Below, in pieces: positions 1-5,528 of a stretch of 10,882 nt of DNA; positions within the stretch are counted from its first letter, which is position 1; each line of letters starts with the position of its first letter. The DNA is from Chloroflexota bacterium. Lineage in GTDB: Bacteria; Chloroflexota; UBA6077; CF-72. The notes under the pieces were generated by a model. That model was not told the origin of the DNA and ran no database searches. It saw only the letters and a program-made list of their open reading frames with translations. The translations under genes and the position numbers were made by a program. The DNA lies in assembly GCA_019242065.1 (NCBI GenBank), contig JAFAWJ010000361.1, positions 1 to 10,882 of the forward strand, given 5' to 3'.

Positions 1-113
1 CCGCTGCTCGCCAGCCCGTCAAGGGCCGGCGAGCTGACCGTCGACTGCCCGTAACACCCCAGGTGTTGGCCCAGGTCGTGGCAGGTAATGAACAGGACGT
101 TGCTGGGCGCGAC
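1..113 (-). CDS. Sulfatase / alkaline phosphatase superfamily enzyme, N-terminal fragment
   Basis: Reading the minus strand from the base after the permease stop codon gives a clear sulfatase N-terminus: NVLFITCHDLGQHLGCYG, then VSSPALDGLASSG. Known sulfatases open with the strand NVLxIxxDDxG, where the acidic pair binds the catalytic metal, followed by a GCYG turn and TPNLDRLA. Here the pair is His-Asp, a variant I recall from part of the superfamily. About 37 residues are visible; the body of the enzyme, including the Cys/Ser formylglycine site, lies beyond the left edge. The frame has no ATG, GTG or TTG after the permease TGA; the first codon is GTC, and an AAAGG lies four bases upstream of the TGA-adjacent GTC. 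It follows the MalG-type gene directly, so it is probably the last visible member of the transporter operon and may desulfate an imported or surface glycan. Sulfatase versus phosphodiesterase or phosphonate hydrolase cannot be decided from this fragment. Confidence 0.75.
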
Positions 114-965
114 TCAGCCTTTGACGGCGCCTGCCGTCAGACCCGCCAGGATGCGGCGCTGGAAAATCAGGACCAGGATGATCAGCGGGATCGTGACCAA
201 TACGGTCGCCGCCTGAATCTGGCCCCACGGGATCTCGAATCCGCCCGCGGTGCTGGTCGCAAAGTTGAACAGCGCGAGCGGTACGGTCATGCGGTCTGGC
301 GTCTGGATGAACGACAGGGCGAACAGGAACTCATTCCAGGCCGCGATGAACGCCAGCAGCCCGGTGGTCACCAGTGCGGGCGAGATCAGCGGCAGCATGA
401 CCAGGTACAGCGTCTGGAACGGAGTGCAGCCGTCGACGTAGGCAGCCTCCTCCAGGTCTTTGGGCATCTGCTCGAAAAAGCTGGTCAGTACCCAGACCGT
501 AAACGGCAGCGTGAAGATCAAGTAGGTCAGGATCAGCGCCCACAAGGTGTTGTAGAGGCCGAACTGGCTCACCCGTTCGAACAACGCCGGAAGCACTGCG
601 ATCGTCGGGAACATCGTCATGGCCAGAATCAGGTACATGACTGGTAACCGCCCACGAAAGCGGAAACGGCCCATCGCATACGCGGCAAGCACGCCAATCA
701 CCAGCGAGAGCAACGTCACCACCGTCGCCACGACCGCCGAGTTGCCCAATGCCTTGATGAAGTTCGGACTACTCAGGACCAACTGGTAGTTGATCAGGGT
801 TGGCGCGTTCGGCCAGTAGGCGACCGGTGTCGCAAACAACTGGTTGTCAGGCGTGATCGAAGACCTGATTGCCCAGTAGAAGGGGAAGACCAGGTAGATC
901 GTAATAATCACGAGCAATATGTAGAACAGGACACGGCTCACGATGTGTCGCTGGGCTTTTGTCAT
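114..965 (-). CDS. Carbohydrate ABC transporter permease, MalG type
   Basis: This 283-residue protein is one of two inner-membrane subunits of a binding-protein-dependent sugar importer. It has about six hydrophobic segments, beginning with residues 12-32. The cytoplasmic EAA loop that docks on the ATPase is clear: EEAAYVDGCTP at 172-182, continuing to LPLISP at 191-196, followed by AWNEF at 209-213, a MalG-family hallmark. The protein ends in LTAGAVKG, the usual C-terminus of this family. Its length is normal. The ATG start overlaps the stop codon of the upstream permease gene by four bases (ATGA), so the two subunits are probably translated in a coupled way. No MsmK/MalK-like ATPase gene is in the window; such importers in many bacteria share an ATPase encoded elsewhere. 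The exact sugar cannot be read from the sequence. Confidence 0.95.
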   Translation of the reverse strand: MTKAQRHIVSRVLFYILLVIITIYLVFPFYWAIRSSITPDNQLFATPVAYWPNAPTLINYQLVLSSPNFIKALGNSAVVATVVTLLSLVIGVLAAYAMGRFRFRGRLPVMYLILAMTMFPTIAVLPALFERVSQFGLYNTLWALILTYLIFTLPFTVWVLTSFFEQMPKDLEEAAYVDGCTPFQTLYLVMLPLISPALVTTGLLAFIAAWNEFLFALSFIQTPDRMTVPLALFNFATSTAGGFEIPWGQIQAATVLVTIPLIILVLIFQRRILAGLTAGAVKG

Positions 966-1900
966 GCTTGCTCGACCTTGAAGATGGTCACGTACGCCAC
1001 CACGAAAATGCCGATGATCACGAAGATCGCCACGCTGATCGCGCTGCCGTAGCCCATATCGGAAAACGCCACGATGGCCTGCTGCGCGTAAATGGCCATG
1101 GTTTGCGTGTCGGCGCGGTTACCGAAGACGACATAAAACACGTCGAACACACGCAAAGAGTCGAGTGTTCGGAAGATGAGCGCCACGACGATCGCCGGAC
1201 GCAACAAAGGCAGCGTGAGTGAAATGAACTGCTGGACAGGATTGGCGCCGTCCACGTCAGCCGCTTCGTAGATATCGGTGGGTATGACTTGCAAACCTGC
1301 CAGCAGCAGAAGCGCCATGAACGGGGTCGTCTTCCAGATATCGATCGCCGCCACCGCAAAGAGTGAAGTTGCAGGGTCTGCGATCCACGCCACGTTTGCC
1401 GCGAGCAAGTGCAGGCGCACGACGAGCAGATCGTTGAACACGCCGTACACGTCGTGGTACATGAAGCGCCACATCTGCGCGGAGACCACGGTTGGGATGG
1501 CCCACGGCACCAGCATCGTCGCACGCATCGCACCCCGGCCTTTGAAGTTCGAGTTGACCACCAGGGCAATGCCCATGCCGAGGATGAGCTCGAAGACCAC
1601 GGTGATGACGGTGAACGCGACCGTGACGAAGATGGCGTGACGGAAGGCGTCATCGGTCAGCAGGTCGGCGTAGTTCTTCAGCCCGACGAACTGAACGGGA
1701 CGATTGCTGGCCAGGCGCTCGTTGGTGAAGCTCGCCAGAATCGTCTGACCCAGCGGCACCAGCGCAACGAACGCCACGACAAGTAACGACGGCAACAACA
1801 ACCACCACGCGAGCCGCGTCTGCCGCCGGACGAGCTCACTGTGGACCGTCGGCAGCGCGACCGGTACCGATTGGGTCTGTGCTGGAGCCTGAACGCTCAT
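962..1900 (-). CDS. Carbohydrate ABC transporter permease, MalF type
   Basis: This 312-residue inner-membrane protein is the partner of the MalG-type subunit. After a hydrophilic N-terminal stretch of about 30 residues, the first membrane segment is at 32-50. The periplasmic-side motif FVGLKNYADLL at 71-81 is typical of MalF/UgpA/ThuF permeases. The EAA loop is EAADVDGANPVQQF at 212-225 followed by LPLLRP at 230-235, and FRTLDSLRVFDVFYV at 243-257 resembles the trehalose/maltose-type branch. The start codon is ATG, with AAGGAGAGG ending ten bases upstream. That ribosome-binding sequence lies partly inside a strong stem-loop (1914-1956), so translation may depend on ribosomes finishing the upstream binding-protein gene. 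The stop overlaps the next permease's start (ATGA). Confidence 0.95.
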   Translation of the reverse strand: MSVQAPAQTQSVPVALPTVHSELVRRQTRLAWWLLLPSLLVVAFVALVPLGQTILASFTNERLASNRPVQFVGLKNYADLLTDDAFRHAIFVTVAFTVITVVFELILGMGIALVVNSNFKGRGAMRATMLVPWAIPTVVSAQMWRFMYHDVYGVFNDLLVVRLHLLAANVAWIADPATSLFAVAAIDIWKTTPFMALLLLAGLQVIPTDIYEAADVDGANPVQQFISLTLPLLRPAIVVALIFRTLDSLRVFDVFYVVFGNRADTQTMAIYAQQAIVAFSDMGYGSAISVAIFVIIGIFVVAYVTIFKVEQA

Positions 1901-1913
1901 ACGTGAGTGACCT

Positions 1914-1956
1914 CTCCTTGGGGGCGCAGCTTACCTCGGCCGCGCCACCCAAGGAG
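1914..1956 (-). promoter_or_regulatory. Intergenic stem-loop that covers the permease Shine-Dalgarno
   Basis: Bases 1914-1927 and 1942-1956 form a 14-bp stem with one bulged base (1947) and a 14-base loop. In the mRNA (minus strand) the first arm starts CUCCUU, eight bases after the binding-protein stop codon. The second arm ends AAGGAG, the start of the MalF-type gene's Shine-Dalgarno. No U-run follows, so it is not an ordinary intrinsic terminator. Hairpins between binding-protein and permease genes are known to protect the upstream mRNA and lower permease yield. Sequestering the ribosome-binding site would add a coupling effect. The base pairing is seen directly; the regulatory role is inferred. 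Confidence 0.7.
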
Positions 1957-1964
1957 CGTTCGAG

Positions 1965-3521
1965 TCAGCTGCTGACTAAACGCGAGATCTGATTCTGCAT
2001 CGTGGGCACAACTGACGACGCATCCTGGCCGTTCAGGATGTTGTTGACGCCCTGGAAGAAGTAGGTCGACACCTGGTTGTAGTTCTCGCCGGTCTCGGCC
2101 GATGGTCGTGCCACACGCGTGACATTGCCGACTTTGGTCAGGTACGGCTGTGCTTGCACCACGTTCGGGTCGGCCGCCACGCTCGGGATCGTGGGCACGT
2201 AGCCGCCGACCACACCGCGGAACGTCTGGAACTCGGGGCTCGTCAAATAGCGGATGAACTCGACGGATGCGTCGGGATTCTTGGAATACTTCGACGCGGC
2301 CAACGCCCAACCTCCGATGCAGCCGACGGGTTGTTGGCCCGATCCGGCCGGCAGCGGCGCCACGTCGAACTTGCCTTTGACCGGCGAGTCATTCGCGGCG
2401 CCGAGGGCGTACGCGTATGGCCAGTTGCGCATGAATGCGGAGTTGCCCTGCTGGAACGTATTGCGCGCGTCCTCCTCCATGTAGGTGGTGACGCCGCGCG
2501 GAGCAATCGTGCCAACCCAGCCTTTGGCGGTGTTGAGAATTGGGACGACCTGCGGATTGTTGAGCGTCGCTTGACCATTCTCGACGATCGTGCCACCGCC
2601 CGACGACGACAGCCACTCGATCGCGTCGCAGGTCAGCCCTTCGTAGGCAGCACCCTGGAACACGAATCCGTTGAAGGTCGAATTGCTGCCCTTTTCACCA
2701 TTCATGATCGTCGTGGCCTGCTGCGTGAGCTCGTCCCAGGTCTTGGGCGGGGCGCTGAAGTTGTATTTCTGCAGCAGGTCGGTGCGGTAGTACAGGATGC
2801 CGAAGTCTGAGAAGAACGGCATGGCCACCAGCGTGCCATTGATGGTGTCATTGGCCACGATGCCGGGGTAATGGTTCTGGGAGGCATCACCAAGCTTTGG
2901 TCCCAGGTCGACGAAATTGCTCGCCAGCTGGCCTGGCCAGATGACGTCGATCATCAGCACGTCGAGATCGGGCGACTGGCCCTGGAAGAAGCGTTGGTAC
3001 TGCGAGAAGGTGTCCGTGGAGCTCTGGGGCCTCGGGACCACGTTGACGGTGATGCCGGTGTCCTTCTGGAATTGCGTGGCGGCGGCCTTGTCCAGGTCGT
3101 TGCCCTGCCCAACGCCGTCTCCGTAATAGGTGATGGTCGCGCCCGAGTACGGCTTGGCCGACGCGATGTTGGCGGCCGGCACCGGCGGGGGGTTCGCGAT
3201 CGAAAACTGACCGCTGGCCGCCGGCGAGGGCGACGCAACCGCGGCCGCTGCACTCGGGCTGGGGGCGGGCGACGCCGCTGGGGCAGCCGACGGGGCCGCC
3301 GATGGCGAGGCGCCTGCGGCTGGCGAAGCCGCTGGGCTCACGGCCGCGGCGGGCGAAGCCGCGGCGGCGGGGGCCGTGGTGGGTGCCGCGGCGGGGGCCG
3401 ATGTCGGTGCCGCTGCCGGCTGCGAACAGGCCGCGAGAACACCCGCGGCAGTTGCGCTCATCGCACCAAGCAGGAATGCTCTTCGCGAATAGGGGCGACG
3501 CGCGGCTCCTTCTAGGTCCAT
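1965..3521 (-). CDS. Extracellular sugar-binding lipoprotein of an ABC importer (SBP family 1)
   Basis: This 518-residue protein is the substrate receptor of the importer. The N-terminus has a twin-arginine-like signal (YSRRAFLLG at 11-19), a hydrophobic stretch and a lipobox LAAC with the lipidated Cys at 32. It is therefore probably exported, perhaps by Tat, and anchored to the outer face of the membrane. An unusually long Ala/Pro/Ser/Thr linker (33-104) leads to the binding domain from about 120 onward. That domain carries MIDVIWPGQLASNFVDL and MPFFSDFGILYYRTDLL, typical of family 1 solute-binding proteins near the trehalose/maltose and alpha-glucoside group, and PxTWDEL at 239-245. The ATG is preceded by AAGGAG at good spacing. 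As the first gene it heads the operon. The family is secure; the ligand is not known. Confidence 0.93.
   Translation of the reverse strand: MDLEGAARRPYSRRAFLLGAMSATAAGVLAACSQPAAAPTSAPAAAPTTAPAAAASPAAAVSPAASPAAGASPSAAPSAAPAASPAPSPSAAAAVASPSPAASGQFSIANPPPVPAANIASAKPYSGATITYYGDGVGQGNDLDKAAATQFQKDTGITVNVVPRPQSSTDTFSQYQRFFQGQSPDLDVLMIDVIWPGQLASNFVDLGPKLGDASQNHYPGIVANDTINGTLVAMPFFSDFGILYYRTDLLQKYNFSAPPKTWDELTQQATTIMNGEKGSNSTFNGFVFQGAAYEGLTCDAIEWLSSSGGGTIVENGQATLNNPQVVPILNTAKGWVGTIAPRGVTTYMEEDARNTFQQGNSAFMRNWPYAYALGAANDSPVKGKFDVAPLPAGSGQQPVGCIGGWALAASKYSKNPDASVEFIRYLTSPEFQTFRGVVGGYVPTIPSVAADPNVVQAQPYLTKVGNVTRVARPSAETGENYNQVSTYFFQGVNNILNGQDASSVVPTMQNQISRLVSS
3210..3425 (-). repeat. Low-complexity Ala/Pro/Ser linker-coding stretch
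   Basis: These bases encode residues 33-104 of the binding lipoprotein, almost wholly Ala, Pro, Ser, Thr and Gly, in irregular repeats such as ASPAA, PSAAP and APTxAP. The DNA is nearly pure GCN/CCN/TCN codons and is very GC-rich. It acts as a flexible tether between the lipid anchor and the globular domain. At about 72 residues it is long for such a tether. The stretch is prone to slippage, so the length could vary between strains or be misassembled. Confidence 0.85.
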
Positions 3522-3685
3522 ACCCTCTCCTTCAATCCCACGATTCTTACTATTTCCCGAATTTTGTTTACTTTGCTTTTACCTCTCTCGGCCGGGAACG
3601 GCAATCCACGCAGGATTCGGACCGGCGTTAGAGTCTTAGACACTATCAGGCTGCATGGCGGCCGTTAATCCGGAGGCATTCAAAA
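3522..3685. promoter_or_regulatory. Divergent intergenic region between the sugar importer and hsp20
   Basis: This 164-bp gap must hold both outward promoters. Bases 3541-3583 are markedly AT-rich against GC-rich surroundings and contain two similar runs, TTTGTTTAC at 3563-3571 and TTTGCTTTTAC at 3572-3582. These lie nearest the importer and may be its promoter or operator. I could not find a convincing -35/-10 pair for either gene. No CIRCE (HrcA) or HAIR (HspR) heat-shock operator is visible in front of hsp20, only a 9-base palindrome GTCTTAGAC (3633-3641). Good ribosome-binding sites are present on both sides: AAGGAG for the importer and GGAGG at 3672-3676 for hsp20. Confidence 0.45.
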
Positions 3686-4279
3686 GTGTCGATCGATCGC
3701 TGGGACCCCTTCCGCGACATGATGACCATTCGAGAGGCTATGGATCGCTGGCTTCAGTCAAGCATCAGCGGTACTGGACAACTCATTTCTACACTAAGGC
3801 CAGATTCGATCCCTGTCGACGTGCTGGAACGGGACGACGCCTTTGAAGTGCGTGCATCCGTGCCGGGTGTCAAGCCCGATGACGTCGAGGTGACGGTACA
3901 AGGTGAACGCGTGACTATTCGTGCCGAGGTGCGGGCCAGCGAGGAGCGTCGCGGCGAGAACTGGCTGATGCGCGAGCACCGGTCGGGCACGATCCAACGC
4001 ACGATTACCCTGCCATCCGCCGTCAGCTCGGACAACGCCGGCGCACACCTCGAGCACGGCATCCTGTCGTTACGGCTGCCGAAGATCCAGGGCGCGCAGG
4101 CCCGCCGCATCGCCGTGTCGACCAGTTCCGGCGACACGTCGACTGCCAGTGGCGGCCACCCCGCGGCATTGCACGGTGGTCGCGACCACACCGCGCAGGG
4201 CGACCGTGTAACTGAAGAGTCACAGGAGTCGTTCCCTGCCAGCGATCCGCCGTCGTGGACGCCGGAAAAGGTTGGCTGA
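3686..4279 (+). CDS. hsp20: Small heat-shock protein, Hsp20 / alpha-crystallin family
   Basis: This 197-residue ATP-independent holdase chaperone would bind unfolding proteins in the cytoplasm. The N-terminus MSIDRWDPFRDMMTIREAMD is typical of the family. The alpha-crystallin domain runs from about residue 42 to 145, with VRASVPGVKPDDVEVTVQG at 55-73 and HGILSLRLPK at 124-133. The oligomer-forming I-x-V motif is IAV at 142-144. Most bacterial relatives end soon after this motif at around 150 residues. This one continues for about 50 Gly/Ser/Thr-rich residues and closes with ESFPASDPPSWT (181-192). The start is GTG, chosen because GGAGG lies nine bases upstream and the family N-terminus begins there. 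It is transcribed away from the importer operon. Regulation is not visible. Confidence 0.93.
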   Translation: MSIDRWDPFRDMMTIREAMDRWLQSSISGTGQLISTLRPDSIPVDVLERDDAFEVRASVPGVKPDDVEVTVQGERVTIRAEVRASEERRGENWLMREHRSGTIQRTITLPSAVSSDNAGAHLEHGILSLRLPKIQGAQARRIAVSTSSGDTSTASGGHPAALHGGRDHTAQGDRVTEESQESFPASDPPSWTPEKVG

Positions 4280-4300
4280 GTCGGCGCGAAAGTCGGGCGA

Positions 4301-4306
4301 TATCCT
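4301..4306 (+). promoter_or_regulatory. Candidate -10 element for the EVE gene (near-leaderless)
   Basis: TATCCT here ends six bases before the GTG start of the EVE gene. The sequence CGATATCCT followed by GACGTGA also occurs at the lhr start. No Shine-Dalgarno sequence lies upstream of the GTG, which fits a leaderless transcript. The -35 region (about 4277-4283) is poor, so this is only a suggestion; read-through from hsp20, 33 bases upstream, is an alternative. Confidence 0.35.
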
Positions 4307-4312
4307 GGCGAC

Positions 4313-4720
4313 GTGACGATCTGGCTGCTCAAAACCGAGCCCACCGAATTCAGCTTCGATGACCTGGTTGCGCGCGGGGTCGAGCCGTGGGACGGCGTGA
4401 CCAACCAGACGGCCCTGCGCAACCTGCGGTCGGCGCAGCGGGGCGAGATCTGTGTCATCTACCACACCGGCAATGAGCGGCAGGCGGTTGGACTGGGCAC
4501 CGTCGAGAGGACTGCCTATCCCGATCCGAAGCTGAACAACGACAAGCTGATCGTGGTCGACGTGCGCGCCGGCCAACGCCTGCCGAGGCCGGTCCGTCTG
4601 GATGAGCTCAAGGGTGATGCGCGGTTCACCGACAGTCCGCTGGTGCGCATGGGCAGGTTGTCGGTGGTGCCGCTTACCGATCAGCAGTACGCGGCGATTC
4701 TCGAGATGTCGGGGATGTAG
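4313..4720 (+). CDS. EVE domain protein (PUA-like fold, THYN1-related)
   Basis: The protein has 135 residues and is a single EVE domain. It opens with WLLKTEPTEFSFDDL (4-18), then WDGVTNQTALRNLR (26-39), GEICVIYHTGNERQAVGLGTV (44-64) and YPDP (68-71), the landmarks of the family. EVE domains are PUA-like and are thought to bind modified bases in DNA or RNA; several are linked to 5-methyl- or hydroxymethylcytosine recognition. The enzyme or target in this organism is unknown. The GTG at 4313 is the first possible start after an in-frame stop at 4277-4279 (the hsp20 TGA), and it matches the family N-terminus. There is no Shine-Dalgarno sequence. The last 47 bases overlap the end of the DNA glycosylase gene on the other strand, tail to tail. 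Confidence 0.92.
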   Translation: MTIWLLKTEPTEFSFDDLVARGVEPWDGVTNQTALRNLRSAQRGEICVIYHTGNERQAVGLGTVERTAYPDPKLNNDKLIVVDVRAGQRLPRPVRLDELKGDARFTDSPLVRMGRLSVVPLTDQQYAAILEMSGM

Positions 4721-5528
4721 GCGCGGGCTCGCTGGCCGGCTGGCAGCGCGGGCACCAATAGGTGGGTCGGTTCAAGCTTCCCTGGCGCTTGACGCGGACC
4801 GGTGTGCCGCAGTGTGTGCACGGCTCGTTGGCGCGACCGTAGACATAGGCGCTGCCGCGAACACTGGCATCCCCGCGGGTCGTCACCCGCTGCGGCCGGC
4901 CTGGGGTGGCGTTGTCGAGTAACAGACGATGGGCGGTCGCGATGATCGAGTGGAGACAGGCGTCCGCGAGGGCGGCGACCGGCGTCCACGGATTGACCAA
5001 CTCGATGAAAAGGATCTCGCTCTTGAAGACGTTGCCAATGCCCGCCATGACGCGCTGGTCGAGCAGCGCTTCGGCGATCTCGGCGTCGGCGCGCGAGCGC
5101 AGTCGACGAAACGCGTCGTCGGGGGAGAAGGAAGGCGACAAGAGATCGGGACCAAGTGCGGCAAGAGCCGGGTGGCGTGCAACGGCGCGCTCGTCCATAA
5201 GCTCGGCGACGGGCGCGTTGAAGCACACCACGACGTGCTCGGCGACCTCCAGCACGACTTTCGCGCGCCAGTCGGCGATCCGCCACCGCTCGCCTGGCGC
5301 ATAGCGATGCCATGTGCCGCCCATGCGCAAGTGGGTATGCAGGGTGAGCCCGTTGTCGAAGCGGATGAGCAGGTGTTTGCCGATGGGATCGATGGAGACG
5401 ACGCGCGTGCCGACGATGCGCTGGATCTGCGGACCCGGCGTTCGGGCGCGAGCACGCAGGATGTGCTGGCCGACGAGCAATGGCCGCAAGGCGGCGGCCG
5501 TCTGGAAGATCGTGTCACCTTCAGGCAC
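4674..5528 (-). CDS. nei2: Fpg/Nei-family DNA glycosylase / AP lyase, Nei2-like
   Basis: This 284-residue base-excision repair enzyme would remove oxidised bases and cut the resulting abasic site. The catalytic N-terminus is PEGDT (Pro2 nucleophile after Met removal, Glu3), with the conserved Lys51 in IGKHLL. The helix-two-turn-helix is around 148-175 with QRVMAGIGNVFKSEIL, including the DNA-contacting Asn166. A C4 zinc finger uses Cys237, Cys240, Cys259 and Cys262, with Arg254 at the hairpin tip (RPTYWC). PEGDT rather than the Fpg-type PELPE supports endonuclease VIII, close to mycobacterial Nei2. The final 20 residues are a Pro/Ser-rich tail beyond the usual end, and this is the part that overlaps the EVE gene. 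The GTG start lies within the last codons of lhr (8-base overlap), with GGA directly before it, so translation is probably coupled to lhr. Confidence 0.95.
   Translation of the reverse strand: MPEGDTIFQTAAALRPLLVGQHILRARARTPGPQIQRIVGTRVVSIDPIGKHLLIRFDNGLTLHTHLRMGGTWHRYAPGERWRIADWRAKVVLEVAEHVVVCFNAPVAELMDERAVARHPALAALGPDLLSPSFSPDDAFRRLRSRADAEIAEALLDQRVMAGIGNVFKSEILFIELVNPWTPVAALADACLHSIIATAHRLLLDNATPGRPQRVTTRGDASVRGSAYVYGRANEPCTHCGTPVRVKRQGSLNRPTYWCPRCQPASEPAPTSPTSRESPRTADR

Noticed and set aside
114..116. TGA read as selenocysteine or tryptophan in a permease-sulfatase fusion
   Set aside because: The permease ends with the family's normal C-terminus GAVKG immediately before TGA, and TGA is used as an ordinary stop by several other genes here (the MalF-type permease, the binding protein, hsp20, lhr).
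63..647. Long plus-strand frame opposite the MalG-type permease gene
   Set aside because: It is the antisense shadow of a well-supported permease and has a charged, repetitive composition without any domain; it is a product of high GC content.
1914..1956. Intrinsic terminator between the binding-protein and permease genes
   Set aside because: The stem is strong, but the bases after it on the coding strand are AGGTCACTC, with no U-run, and the permease genes downstream belong to the same operon.
2871..3515. Plus-strand frame rich in Gly and Arg opposite the binding lipoprotein
   Set aside because: It arises from the GCC/CCG/TCG linker codons read backwards and has no start signal or domain.
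3622..3650. Possible heat-shock operator before hsp20
   Set aside because: GTCTTAGAC is palindromic, but the sequence does not match CIRCE (TTAGCACTC-N9-GAGTGCTAA) or the HspR HAIR motif, and nine bases are too few to call a site.
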